Shown here: in pieces, positions 42,553 to 52,149 of the stretch
How positions within the stretch are numbered: position 1 is the stretch's first letter
How the letters are laid out: each line of letters opens with the position of its first letter
From: CAZSMC01 sp964607755
Lineage (GTDB): Bacteria; Zhuqueibacterota; Zhuqueibacteria; Residuimicrobiales; Krinioviventaceae
Length of the DNA: 62,694 nucleotides
Reading direction: 5' to 3'
Assembly (NCBI GenBank): GCA_964607755.1
Contig: CAZSMC010000024.1
Location: 1 to 62,694 of the forward strand
Program-made: the position numbers and the translations under genes
Notes under the pieces: model-generated
Databases searched by the model: none
What the model was told of the DNA's origin: nothing
What the model saw: only the letters and a program-made list of their open reading frames with translations

Positions 42553-42838
42553 CCCTCGCTTTTTTCATAACATCTTTCCGAAAATAACGGCTCAGTTCGG
42601 CAGGTGTGCGTAGGTCTACTTTTCTATCTATCAATTCTGAGAGTTCAATCTCCATTCCTGCAAGATCGAAAAGCCCGGGAATATGATCCTCATCAAATTC
42701 TACAAGAATATCAATATCGCTTTCTTGTTTCAAGTCATTACTTAAAGCTGATCCGAAAAGAGACATTTTTTTAATGTGATGCTTTTTGCAAAATTTTTCT
42801 AATTCTTTTTCAGAAATATAATCAGTTAATTTAAACAT
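42536..42838 (-). CDS. mntA: MntA-type nucleotidyltransferase antitoxin
   Basis: 100 residues. Minimal nucleotidyltransferase with Gly29-Ser30 and the acidic pair Asp41/Asp43 in GSALSNDLKQESDIDILVEF. In studied pairs the antitoxin transfers AMP to the HepT tyrosine and blocks its RNase activity. Translated first, then hepT by overlap. No phage or plasmid genes are nearby. Confidence 0.92.
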   Translation of the reverse strand: MFKLTDYISEKELEKFCKKHHIKKMSLFGSALSNDLKQESDIDILVEFDEDHIPGLFDLAGMEIELSELIDRKVDLRTPAELSRYFRKDVMKKARVEYAA

Positions 42839-42984
42839 TTTATTTGACCTTAAAAATAAACAAACTTTTCAACTAATTTTTAATCGCTGCGCAAGTCTCT
42901 GGCGGAGCACTACTCGGCAGACGCGCTGCGAACAAATAAATAGTGTTCATGCGACAAAACACGCTGAACAATAGTACAAACGAG

Positions 42985-44457
42985 TCAGCCGACTCTTTTT
43001 ACAAATTCCGCATAAACTTCATCCCAGCAATCAGTTTCTTTAGGCGAGTATTCCTTTAATTTAAACGAACGCGCCACCAGTTCCCGGCCTTGTTCCAGAG
43101 AGCTGATTTCTCCCCGGGACATTGCCTGAGCCATAATGTTGCCAATTGCCGTGGCTTCTACTGGCCCCGCCACCACCGGTACACCCGATGCATCGGCTGC
43201 CAACTGGTTCAGCAATTCGTTCTGGGTTCCGCCGCCAACAATATGCAACTTTTCGATTGGCTTGTCGCGCATCTCGTTCATACTTTCAACGCAGGCCCGG
43301 TACTTTAAAGCCAGACTTTCAAGCGAACAGCGAATGTACTCGCCTTTTGTTTCGGGTATTGGTTGGCTGGTCTCCCGGCAAAAATCAGCGATAGCTTTTG
43401 GCATGTCCGGTGGATCGATAAAACGCTCATCATCCGGATCGACGTGGCATTTGAACGGCTGGGCTTCACTCGCCAGGCGCGTCATGTCATCATAGCTCAG
43501 ATCTTCTCCCTGTTGCTGCCAGGAACTTTTCAAACATTGCAACAGCCACAAACCGGCAATATTTTTTAGAAACCGGATGGTACCGTTCACGCCACCTTCG
43601 TTGGTAAAATTATTTGCCATGGATTGTTCATTAATAATTGGTTCCATAGATTCGATGCCGATAAGCGACCAGGTGCCGGAACTCAGATAAGCCCAGTCAT
43701 TGCCGCGGGCCGGCACCGCTGCCACGGCGCTGCCAGTATCGTGACAAGCCGGTGCAATGACCGTGACATCTCTGGCGTCAGTCTCATCCTGGATGTCATG
43801 TAAAAGCGGACCGATTTCCGACCCGGACGGTACAATGTCAGCCATAAGTTCTCGCGGTAGATTTAATTTTTCAAACAGTTCGTCCTTCCAGGTTTTCTGA
43901 AACGGATCGAGCAATTGCGATGTAGACGCGATCGAGTATTCAGAGACTCGCTTGCCGGTTAATAAAAAGTTGAGCAGATCCGGCGTAAACAGCATGTTTT
44001 CCGCCGCATCAACAAGGGGATTGTTGGATGTGACAAGGCGATAGAGTTGAAACAGGGAATTGAACGGTAAAAATTGAATGCCTGTCATTTTATAGAGTTC
44101 TTTGCGGGAAATAATTTTTGTCACCTTGTCAACAAATTCGGTCGAGTCAATATCGCGGTAAGCGTACGGATTGGCAAGCAGCACATCGCCCCGGCCGACA
44201 AATCCAAAATCTACACCCCACGTGTCAATGCCCAGTGATGTCACATCGTGACCTGCACGAATCGTTTTTGCGAGACCGTCTTTGATGTGCTGAAAAAGGT
44301 TCAGGATATCCCAATGGTAATGTCCCATAACTCTGATCATGCAATTGGGAAAGCGATGCATTTCTTCAAGATGCAGTTTATCGTTCTTGATGGTTCCGAG
44401 CATCGCGCGTCCGCTGGAGGCACCCAGATCAAAAGCCACGTACGAATTGTCCGGCAT
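42985..44457 (-). CDS. FGGY-family carbohydrate kinase, rhamnulokinase-like
   Basis: 490 residues from the ATG at 44,457, chosen for the AGGGAGATTCATC ribosome-binding site. N-terminal YVAFDLGASSGRAML and SLGIDTWGVDFGF, the central CHDTGSAVAAVPA and the C-terminal HIVGGGTQNELLNQLAADASGVPVVAGP are the blocks of rhamnulokinase (RhaB). It would phosphorylate L-rhamnulose or another deoxy-ketose. No rhamnose isomerase or aldolase is in the window, so the substrate is not certain. The 146-bp region toward mntA holds no gene. Confidence 0.86.
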   Translation of the reverse strand: MPDNSYVAFDLGASSGRAMLGTIKNDKLHLEEMHRFPNCMIRVMGHYHWDILNLFQHIKDGLAKTIRAGHDVTSLGIDTWGVDFGFVGRGDVLLANPYAYRDIDSTEFVDKVTKIISRKELYKMTGIQFLPFNSLFQLYRLVTSNNPLVDAAENMLFTPDLLNFLLTGKRVSEYSIASTSQLLDPFQKTWKDELFEKLNLPRELMADIVPSGSEIGPLLHDIQDETDARDVTVIAPACHDTGSAVAAVPARGNDWAYLSSGTWSLIGIESMEPIINEQSMANNFTNEGGVNGTIRFLKNIAGLWLLQCLKSSWQQQGEDLSYDDMTRLASEAQPFKCHVDPDDERFIDPPDMPKAIADFCRETSQPIPETKGEYIRCSLESLALKYRACVESMNEMRDKPIEKLHIVGGGTQNELLNQLAADASGVPVVAGPVEATAIGNIMAQAMSRGEISSLEQGRELVARSFKLKEYSPKETDCWDEVYAEFVKRVG

Positions 44458-44892
44458 GATGAATCTCCCTCGTTTTCTGTTTCGAAACTTTTGAACTCGC
44501 AATTAATGAAAAAATAAAACATAAAAATGTAACATGGCAAAAGCAAGCAGAAAGTATTAAAAAAACGTCCCGAGCAAGATGACCAGGACGGTTGAGGATT
44601 TATTGTATCAATTTTTTTTCAGATAAACGAATGATGATTCTATTGTTCTTTAAAAATGTCTCTCTGGCATGTTGAACAAGTGTTTTCTTTTTTTCTTTTA
44701 AAATATGTACTGACACCCATTCATCATTATCACACGAATTAATATATCTTTTTCATAATCATTGAAATCATTTGAGTCATTGAATCAATTTGCTCTCAAT
44801 AAATATTTTAACAAAAAGGACTTGACATATTGAAAAATATTATATAACTTTGTATATAGTTGTATAATGTTGTAGGAGCTTGGAGAATCTTT
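44458..44892. promoter_or_regulatory. Divergent promoter region with three tandem 10-bp repeats
   Basis: No gene in these 435 bp. Just before the methyltransferase, TTGACA (44,822-44,827) and A/T-rich candidates for the -10 box (TATATAAC, 44,841-44,848) are followed by three head-to-tail decamers at 44,843-44,872: TATAACTTTG, TATATAGTTG, TATAATGTTG. One turn of helix each, they are good candidates for operators bound by the helix-turn-helix domain of the methyltransferase itself. An imperfect inverted repeat (CGTCC/GGACG) at about 44,567-44,592 may be structural. Confidence 0.6.
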
Positions 44893-45966
44893 ATGAAAAA
44901 ATTCTACACTATTAAAGAAGCCGCAGAAATAATAGGCGTAAACAAAGAAACATTGCGTCGTTGGGATAAAACTGGTAAATTTCCTTCATCCCGCAATCCA
45001 ATGAATAATTACAGAGTTTACACAAGTAATCAGATTAACAATTTGATTAAAGAATTACAACTTGATTATGTCACAGAAGAACATAATAATCATTTAAAAT
45101 TAAACAAACCCTATTTTGTTACGAACAGCGGCACTTTATACAATCAAGATGTCCTTGAATTTTTCCGATCGGTGGAATCCGATTCCGTTGAGATGATCTT
45201 TGCCGATCCTCCATATAACATTAAAAAGGCAGAATGGGATTCCTTTCAATCTCAAAAGCAATATGTCGAATGGAGCCTCAGATGGATTAAAGAAGCTCAG
45301 CGGGTGCTCAAACCTCATGGTACCATGTATATTTGTGGCTTTAGCGAAATATTAGCCGATATAAAATGGGCTGCCGATTATCTCTTCAAGGGTTGTAAAT
45401 GGCTTGTATGGTTTTACAGAAACAAAGCCAACCTCGGCAATGATTGGGGCCGTTCTCATGAGAGTTTACTCCATTTCAGAAAAAGTAAAAAATTTACCTT
45501 TAATATCGACGATGTCAGAATACCTTATAATATGCATACATTAAAATATCCCAAACGATCTCAAGCTACTACTTCTCAATATAGTAAAGGAAATAATGGA
45601 AAGAAATATATTTGGGAGCCTAATCCTAAAGGAGCAAAACCAAAAGATGTGTTTGAAATTCCAACATTATCCAACGGCTCATGGGAAAAAGTAGAACATA
45701 AAACTCAGAAACCTATAGAATTAGTTAAAAAATGTATCTTATGCTCATCGAACTCGGGGGATTTAGTACTTGATCCATTTGGTGGTTCTGGTACGACCTA
45801 TGCGGTTGCGGAAGCCTTTTCAAGAAAATGGATAGGTACTGAAATTAGTCAAGAGTATTGTGAACTTATCAAAGAACGATTGACAGATAAAACTCACATA
45901 GCACGAATTTCAGGTGGCAAAGATGAACTGGAAGCCATTGAAAGGCGAAGAAAACTACGGATTTAA
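44893..45966 (+). CDS. DNA methyltransferase with N-terminal MerR-type HTH
   Basis: 357 residues from the ATG at 44,893 (RBS GGAGAATCTTT). Residues 1-55 are a MerR/excisionase-type helix-turn-helix (FYTIKEAAEIIGVNKETLRRWDKTG, then NNYRVYTSNQI). The methyltransferase domain follows with the catalytic motif FADPPYN (103-109) before the cofactor motif DPFGGSGTT (about 294-302), the order of the beta class of N6-adenine or N4-cytosine enzymes. The target-recognition region lies between. Its 3' end overlaps by 12 nt, tail to tail, the restriction enzyme gene. The HTH probably lets the enzyme regulate its own promoter. Confidence 0.92.
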   Translation: MKKFYTIKEAAEIIGVNKETLRRWDKTGKFPSSRNPMNNYRVYTSNQINNLIKELQLDYVTEEHNNHLKLNKPYFVTNSGTLYNQDVLEFFRSVESDSVEMIFADPPYNIKKAEWDSFQSQKQYVEWSLRWIKEAQRVLKPHGTMYICGFSEILADIKWAADYLFKGCKWLVWFYRNKANLGNDWGRSHESLLHFRKSKKFTFNIDDVRIPYNMHTLKYPKRSQATTSQYSKGNNGKKYIWEPNPKGAKPKDVFEIPTLSNGSWEKVEHKTQKPIELVKKCILCSSNSGDLVLDPFGGSGTTYAVAEAFSRKWIGTEISQEYCELIKERLTDKTHIARISGGKDELEAIERRRKLRI

Positions 45967-46854
45967 TAGGTCCCATACATCTTTTAAAATTAAGCGGCCA
46001 AATGATGAAATATGTTCAGAAAACGGATATTCCATTGCTTTCTTTGGCATGTCAAGATAGTAATAGCCTTCAAGTTTTGCTAAAAAGTTGGTGTAAACCA
46101 TAAACAAATTTGAAACAAATGTAAAAGTAATCCGGGTTCCACTTTTGCTCTCTTTTCTCTGAATATCATTTTGGGAGATACCAATGATTCGAACAGGATG
46201 GCCTAAAAATTTTTCAATTAAAATTTTATCGATAAATATTTTAGGCATTCTATCCTTGGTTGTCGTTTTCAACGAAACAATTAACTCTTTCGGATCAATG
46301 CTTTGCGGATTCGATTTTACTTGTTTATAAGGAGAGAGAACAATATCTGTCTCTGACTTGTAATACTTTTCCCCTTCTGGTGTCTGATAAGGAATGCTTA
46401 AAACGATTCTTTTTAGTGCTATTCCCAAAGCTCGAAAAGCTTCCCTCATTAATTCTTCAAATCGATTTCCTACATGCTTTCTCGCACTATTCGGGCTCAC
46501 TAAAAGGTCGAAACCAATTCCAACAGACTGTTGAATTGTATAAAAAACTTTATTAACAATCTGTATATCATTTTCCCGAAAATTCCGTTCACTTAATTTT
46601 GCTCTATTTAACAATTTTTTTATATTTTTGAATTCTTGATTGAAATGTTCAGGGTCTCTCAGGAAAAGCATGGTATTGAACGGACGGATGACTTTTCGCG
46701 TACCCGCAGTTGTCGAAGAACAGATAAGATAATCATTGTAGCGCTGTTCTTCATCTATCATATCATACATATAGCGCAAAATACGTTCTGCAACAGAATG
46801 AAATTCTTCTAACGATTCTTTCTTAACCTGAAGCTCTTCAACTAATGTCGCCAT
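45955..46854 (-). CDS. Type II restriction endonuclease (putative)
   Basis: 299 residues, not assigned to a specificity. Candidate PD-(D/E)xK site: Glu134, Asp170 in SETDIVLSP and Lys196 in ELIVSLKTTTKD. Convergent and overlapping with a DNA methyltransferase gene, the usual signature of a type II restriction-modification pair. It begins 12 bp after the upstream glycoside-hydrolase-like gene with a strong GGGAGGAG site and no room for a promoter of its own, so it is likely expressed by read-through from that gene or from a promoter within it. Confidence 0.75.
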   Translation of the reverse strand: MATLVEELQVKKESLEEFHSVAERILRYMYDMIDEEQRYNDYLICSSTTAGTRKVIRPFNTMLFLRDPEHFNQEFKNIKKLLNRAKLSERNFRENDIQIVNKVFYTIQQSVGIGFDLLVSPNSARKHVGNRFEELMREAFRALGIALKRIVLSIPYQTPEGEKYYKSETDIVLSPYKQVKSNPQSIDPKELIVSLKTTTKDRMPKIFIDKILIEKFLGHPVRIIGISQNDIQRKESKSGTRITFTFVSNLFMVYTNFLAKLEGYYYLDMPKKAMEYPFSEHISSFGRLILKDVWDLLNP

Positions 46855-46866
46855 GAATACTCCTCC

Positions 46867-49377
46867 CTATTCATTCATCACCACCACTGTCTCGTTCAAA
46901 TCCGGTGCTGTGACCGGATATGTTTTCGATTCTCCGGCCTCGTTTGATACAGTGACAAAATACTCAATGTCCTGTTGCTGAAACAGCTCGGCAGATAATT
47001 CAATCTTGTACACATTGCGATCGACGAGTTTGAAAGGCTTTTCGTTGAATGTCTTTTCACCCAAAATCCGCCAGTGAAGAACAGGCAATTCCAACTGGAA
47101 TTCACTCAATATTCTAACCCACAATCTTAACGGCTCATCGTTTTGCAAAAGACTTCTGGTTGTCGGCACAATAATGTGCAGCTCGCCTTGATATTTAGTC
47201 GACAACTCGGCTTCTGGCGGCAACTCTTCTCCAAGCCATTTAATCAACTGTTCATCATGTTTATTCAACAGATTCAGTGTGCCCAGATTGTGCTGCTCAA
47301 GATTTGTTATCGTTCCCATGTCTCCCCTGGTAACTAACGTTGGTATTAAAAAAGTGATCATTTCTGACCATTCCAAAGCGAGTTCCAATCGAACCGGCAA
47401 GGCTTTTTCTTTGGCCAACGTCTTTTTGTCGCCGGTTTGAGCAAACGTATCGATCTCAGTGATAATCTGCTCCAGCTCGCCCAACAAGCACCCAACGCGC
47501 GCACTGGCGCGCATATACTTGAACGTATTCAGCCAGTCATTGAATCGTTGCTTGTAGGCTTGCCCTTTCACTTTCAAAGCGAGATCCTCTAGTTCATCGA
47601 CAAAATTATAATTCTGACGTACCGAATCCCATGGTTGCGGATTGACCAGAATGGCGCCCGGTCCGTGAACCCACTGCGATGGCTCGTGCAGGCGCCCATC
47701 AATTTTAATGAAAATACCAGCAGCTTCATCCGCCACATTCGGGCCGAACTGGTGCTCGGCCCAATCCCGATAAAAATCCCTGGTCGGCATGTAACGTTCG
47801 GATAATGAATCCTCATTAGTTTCGACTTTTTGATCTTTCCATGATTGATCCCAGGCAGCGTTTGCCAGGGCAGCGACCATCGGTCCTACCGACTTTGTCC
47901 GCCAATGAATGCCCATCAAGCCTGTGCATCCATAAGACAGCGCATGCACAGCATCCTGGCGCATTCGGCCGACCCAGAGCTGCGGAGAGATCATCCGGGG
48001 ATCGTCTTCGAGCCAGGGGATGGCCCACTTGGGACGATTTTTGATATCGGCAAAGTTTGAATCCACCGGCGTTTTGCCCAGTTGGCGATTAATGCAGCTA
48101 AAGGCGACGTCTTTTGGCAGGACTTTATCAAACAGTGTTCTGTCCTGCGGCGGCCCCAGTACCCAGCCGCATGTGGCCATCTCAAAAGAGGCGTTTACCT
48201 GCTGCATCGCGCTGTAAGCTAACTGCAGATCACGTTGCGTGTTGCGCACCTCGGCATCCGTGGCACCGTGCCAGGTCCAGTCCTCTGGTGTCCAGAGCCA
48301 GTAATAATCCAGAGGGTAATTTTGTATGATCCATTGAAACATGCCGCGATATACGCGCTGAATCGATTCCTCGTCAGAAGGATTGCCGCCTTGCTGAAGA
48401 ATTCGCTGCTTGACAACCTCGGGTATAGTCAATGGCGACTCTGTGCCCACACACGTCTGAATGCCGAGTTGATGCGCAAACGTAAAGGCATCGCCTAAAA
48501 GATCGCCAAAATCGTTAAATAATTGATTTCGCGCGCGGGGCGTTTCCGGCCAGGGTGTGCGCCCTTTCATATAGCGTGCGCCAAAATCGTTGCGCTCGTA
48601 TATTTGCGACAAGCCAAAATGATAATTTGCCGTATTCATCGGCTGGTACCCCCACGATCCGGTATGTGTAGTAAAATGCCGTGATTGCGGACTGAACCTC
48701 ACATTACCGTTTTCAAGAACATCATGTTCAAGGCCAATCCAAACCGTAGGCTCTGGTCCTTTGGGCACGCCCTCAAAAGGCTGATCTTCGGGATAAGTGT
48801 GCAGAGCAAAAAAGTTCATTTTCAATTTGGGCAGTTGGGCGAGCACTGCTTTGTAGTTATCGACATCCCACCAGTCCGGACCTTCCGGAAAATCATGAAA
48901 CGGATGAATGCCGCGCAAGCGGAACAGCGGCGAACCGCTGCAATTCACTTCCGGCAAATGCACTAACAGTTCCTCGGGAAATATATCTCCGTACAAGTAA
49001 AAACGTACGCCAAGAGATTCTGCATAGGCAAAAGCCCCGTACAACACACCAATCGTGTCGCCGCAAATTGTCGTGGTCAGATAATTGTCTATGGTCGTGG
49101 AAATGCTATAGGATTGAGGTGCAAAGTCTTGCTCGACACAAAACGGACTGCCCTCTGCAGCAATGATAATGGCGGTCCTGTCCTCCGGTTTTTCGGCAGC
49201 GTGCACAATGTCAGACAGCACACCGGTTCGCTGATAAATATAGCGCCGAACTTCTTTGGCTGCGAGTTCTTCAGTTGAACTGGCGTCCGGTGCAAGCACA
49301 ATCACGGTCTGTTCCGGTTCCTGGTCGCAAGAAAAATTTAAAATCAAACAAACGAGGCACATCAAAATATATTTCAT
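46867..49377 (-). CDS. Lipoprotein resembling alpha-glucuronidase-type glycoside hydrolases
   Basis: 836 residues. The signal peptide ends in a lipobox (LNFSC), so it is probably attached to a membrane and periplasmic or surface-exposed. A domain like the N-terminal part of GH67/GH20-type hydrolases (residues ~25-150; TEELAAKEVRRYIYQRTG, GVLYGAFAYAESLGVRFYLYGD) precedes a large TIM-barrel-like region with many aromatic residues (YYWLWTPEDWTW, MGIHWRTKSVGP). A C-terminal beta domain follows. The exact family and catalytic acids cannot be named. Next to a sulfatase, so probably acts on a sulfated or acidic glycan. Confidence 0.7.
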   Translation of the reverse strand: MKYILMCLVCLILNFSCDQEPEQTVIVLAPDASSTEELAAKEVRRYIYQRTGVLSDIVHAAEKPEDRTAIIIAAEGSPFCVEQDFAPQSYSISTTIDNYLTTTICGDTIGVLYGAFAYAESLGVRFYLYGDIFPEELLVHLPEVNCSGSPLFRLRGIHPFHDFPEGPDWWDVDNYKAVLAQLPKLKMNFFALHTYPEDQPFEGVPKGPEPTVWIGLEHDVLENGNVRFSPQSRHFTTHTGSWGYQPMNTANYHFGLSQIYERNDFGARYMKGRTPWPETPRARNQLFNDFGDLLGDAFTFAHQLGIQTCVGTESPLTIPEVVKQRILQQGGNPSDEESIQRVYRGMFQWIIQNYPLDYYWLWTPEDWTWHGATDAEVRNTQRDLQLAYSAMQQVNASFEMATCGWVLGPPQDRTLFDKVLPKDVAFSCINRQLGKTPVDSNFADIKNRPKWAIPWLEDDPRMISPQLWVGRMRQDAVHALSYGCTGLMGIHWRTKSVGPMVAALANAAWDQSWKDQKVETNEDSLSERYMPTRDFYRDWAEHQFGPNVADEAAGIFIKIDGRLHEPSQWVHGPGAILVNPQPWDSVRQNYNFVDELEDLALKVKGQAYKQRFNDWLNTFKYMRASARVGCLLGELEQIITEIDTFAQTGDKKTLAKEKALPVRLELALEWSEMITFLIPTLVTRGDMGTITNLEQHNLGTLNLLNKHDEQLIKWLGEELPPEAELSTKYQGELHIIVPTTRSLLQNDEPLRLWVRILSEFQLELPVLHWRILGEKTFNEKPFKLVDRNVYKIELSAELFQQQDIEYFVTVSNEAGESKTYPVTAPDLNETVVVMNE

Positions 49378-49441
49378 GATTCCTCCAAGATTGTTCTTGT
49401 TACTCGGTCTTATACCCGGTTACGAAAAAACTGAGCCGCAA

Positions 49442-50845
49442 TTACTCCATAAGCAGCGGTTCGGGCTGCTCAACAAAATCGGCTGGCCGTTGATGAGCAC
49501 CGGGTTGACCGGTATCTCCCACATCCTGGCGTGCTTTGTCTGCCAGCTTTTTCAATCGTTCGACTATTTCCGGATTCTCTTCAGCGACATTATGCTGCTC
49601 GCCAATGTCCGTGCGTAAATCATATAACTTTAGCGGAGTGGGTCCCTCGCCTTGTCCCCAGTTACGTTTTTTGTCCTCCAACGGTAAATGCAGTTTCCAA
49701 CGCCCTGAACGCACGCATTGAAGCTGATCCATTTGATAATAATAAAACGCGTCGTGAGGCGAGTTTGTGTGCTCTTTTCCAAATAACAAATGAGAAATAT
49801 CCTTGCCGTCAATTATGCGGTCTTGCGGCAGCGATGCTCCGGTCAGACTGGCACAAGTGGGCAATAGGTCAAGCGTGCTGGTCATGGCCTGGTTGGTGAT
49901 GCCAGCAGGAATGTGACCTGGCCACCATGCCACAAAAGGCACGCGCTGGCCTCCCTCCCAGGTACTGCCTTTCCAGCCACGCAGCGGTGCATTACTTCCA
50001 CCCCATTTGGAATGCGCGCCGTTATCGGAGGTAAAAATAACCAGTGTCTTTTCGTCAATATTGAGTTGCCGCAGCAGTGCAAGGATTTGCCCGGTAGACC
50101 AATCGATTTCTTCAACCGCATCGCCGTACCTGCCGTTCTCCGAGCGGCCGCGAAATTGCTCACTGGCGTACACTGGATTATGCGGCATGGTATGCGGCAG
50201 ATAAAGGAAGAACGGCTCATCTTTGTTCTGCCGGATAAATTCAAGTGCTTTTTCTGTATAACGTTTTGTAATAGTGGTTTGCTCAACTGGTGCTTCAATG
50301 ACTTTTTTGTCTTCCACCAAAGGCAACGGTGGCCTGTTTGTATCTTTCCACGTGCCCATGTCATTGCTGTAAGGAATACCGTAATAAGAATCAAATCCCT
50401 GCTCTGTAGGCAAAAAAGGCGGCTGATCGCCCAAATGCCATTTACCGATGCAGGTAGTCGCATAGCCCTGCTTTTTCAGTATATCAGCAATCGTTGTTTC
50501 CTTGGGATTCAAACCCTTTTGCGCTACCGGAAATAAAACACAACGGTCATGACTATCCTGATGCATGTTTACCCGGCGCGGATAACAGCCAGTCAGCAGA
50601 CTTGCGCGGGATGGCGTGCACACGCTGCTGCAAGCGTAAAAATCCGTGAATCGGACGCCTTCTTCAGCCATTTGATCGAGGTGAGGGGTATTATGGACCT
50701 CTGAGCCATAACAGCCAAGATCGCCATAGCCCAGATCATCACAAAAAATGATAATGAAATTTGGTTTGGTCACTTTGCGGGAGCAAAAGGTAACCAGAAG
50801 AAATAATGCAAGACCGATAAATAAAAACCGGGTCGATTTAAGCAT
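49442..50845 (-). CDS. Type I sulfatase (lipoprotein)
   Basis: 467 residues. A short signal peptide with a possible lipobox (VTFC) is followed by the alkaline-phosphatase-fold sulfatase domain. The metal site IIFCDDLGYGDLGCYG, the formylglycine motif C76-T-P-S-R80 in SSVCTPSRASLLTG, GKWHLGD and SDNGAH are all present. Cys76 must be converted to formylglycine by a maturase not in the window. Removes sulfate esters from carbohydrates. 64 bp upstream of the glucuronidase-like gene on the same strand and probably in the same operon. AGGAGGACCGC precedes the ATG. Confidence 0.92.
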   Translation of the reverse strand: MLKSTRFLFIGLALFLLVTFCSRKVTKPNFIIIFCDDLGYGDLGCYGSEVHNTPHLDQMAEEGVRFTDFYACSSVCTPSRASLLTGCYPRRVNMHQDSHDRCVLFPVAQKGLNPKETTIADILKKQGYATTCIGKWHLGDQPPFLPTEQGFDSYYGIPYSNDMGTWKDTNRPPLPLVEDKKVIEAPVEQTTITKRYTEKALEFIRQNKDEPFFLYLPHTMPHNPVYASEQFRGRSENGRYGDAVEEIDWSTGQILALLRQLNIDEKTLVIFTSDNGAHSKWGGSNAPLRGWKGSTWEGGQRVPFVAWWPGHIPAGITNQAMTSTLDLLPTCASLTGASLPQDRIIDGKDISHLLFGKEHTNSPHDAFYYYQMDQLQCVRSGRWKLHLPLEDKKRNWGQGEGPTPLKLYDLRTDIGEQHNVAEENPEIVERLKKLADKARQDVGDTGQPGAHQRPADFVEQPEPLLME

Positions 50846-51063
50846 GCGGTCCTCCTAGAATACGTGATTCATGATTTTCCATAGCTAACTCTTAAGATAA
50901 ACCTTTTGAGGAGATTTGCAAGGAACAGTTGAAAATATTTTCGCACGGATTCGTGTTATCTAAAATGACTGATTTTTATTTACATTTATTTAATTTTGAA
51001 TTTAATGTTTCACTTTTTAATTTTTGACATAATTCTTTACCAAAATGAATAAGCGGACCACAC

Positions 51064-52110
51064 ATGTATATCAAAAGTCTTTCGGAACTCTATAAAAACA
51101 CACCTGGCACCAAAATCACAAACAATGACAAAATTGCTTTTTTCAGCGACTTGCACATGGGAAATAAAGGCCGGCAGGATGATTTTCATAAAAATGCCGA
51201 TCTTTTCTCCAAGGTGCTACGGAAATATTATCTGCAAAATGATTTTCAACTGGTTCTCAACGGCGATGTCGAGGATTTGCACAAGTTCTCGCTCGAAAAA
51301 GTCGTCGAAACCTGGCTGGATGTTTACTCGCTTTTCCTTGAATTCGATAAAAGAACGCGTTTTTATAAACTAATCGGCAATCACGACTATGCATTGCCGT
51401 TCAAACACGGTTACATGTTTTACGACAAAATCCAGGAATCTATAAAATTCAACTATAATGGACACGATATTTTCGTGTTCCACGGCCATCAGGCTTCAAA
51501 CATGATTGACAAGTATAACACATTTTTTGGATTCTTTTTGCGGTATATCATAAAGCCTCTCGGTTGGCCGAATGTGAGTACAGCTTATGACAGCCGGCGG
51601 AAGTACAAAGTTGAGAAAAATGTATATCAGTTTTCTACCAGAGAGCGTGTTATGTCGATTCTCGGGCACACTCACAGACCATTATTTGAGTCGTTGTCCA
51701 AGGTCGATTCACTTAAATTTAAAATTGAGAATTTGTGCCGGATTTACCCTCAGGCGCCGCAAAAAGAAAAAAATAATATCGAATCAGAAATAACCATATA
51801 CAAAAAGCAATTAAAGAGTCTGTCTGAAACACAATTAGGTACACGGAGCAGTTTGTACAATTCCGAACTCACCATACCCTGTATGTTCAATTCCGGAACC
51901 GTTATTGGCAAACGCGGCATGACGGCGCTTGAAATCAAAAACGCACGAATTTATTTGGTTTACTGGTACGATGACCGGGTGAAGCAAAAAGCCATTCCGG
52001 TTTTTGACAAGGGCCCCATTCAACTTCAAGATACCCATTATTACAAAATTGTGCTCAAGAGTGATCCTCTTGACTATATTTTTGCGAGAATCAAGCTTTT
52101 ATCTGGTTAG
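51064..52110 (+). CDS. Metallophosphoesterase
   Basis: 348 residues. Calcineurin-like phosphoesterase with all five metal/active-site blocks: SDLHMG, NGDVEDL, GNHDYALP, FHGHQ and GHTHRP. A 40-residue charged helical insertion (AAQ-rich, about 230-265) follows. Resembles UDP-diacylglucosamine pyrophosphatase-like (LpxH/LpxG) and other membrane-lipid phosphoesterases in overall pattern, but the substrate is unknown. It is 39 bp from a lipid-kinase-like gene, hinting at lipid metabolism. Upstream 218 bp hold no gene. Confidence 0.88.
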   Translation: MYIKSLSELYKNTPGTKITNNDKIAFFSDLHMGNKGRQDDFHKNADLFSKVLRKYYLQNDFQLVLNGDVEDLHKFSLEKVVETWLDVYSLFLEFDKRTRFYKLIGNHDYALPFKHGYMFYDKIQESIKFNYNGHDIFVFHGHQASNMIDKYNTFFGFFLRYIIKPLGWPNVSTAYDSRRKYKVEKNVYQFSTRERVMSILGHTHRPLFESLSKVDSLKFKIENLCRIYPQAPQKEKNNIESEITIYKKQLKSLSETQLGTRSSLYNSELTIPCMFNSGTVIGKRGMTALEIKNARIYLVYWYDDRVKQKAIPVFDKGPIQLQDTHYYKIVLKSDPLDYIFARIKLLSG

Positions 52111-52149
52111 GACAAATCATTAATTGATAACCAGAATGATAATCAACTC

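Noticed and set aside
42982..43000. GAGTC/GACTC hairpin with T5 as a plus-strand terminator
   Set aside because: It overlaps the last codons of the minus-strand rhamnulokinase-like gene and no plus-strand gene ends nearby.
49913..50536. 207-codon plus-strand open frame inside the sulfatase
   Set aside because: Antisense to the conserved sulfatase domain and without features of its own.
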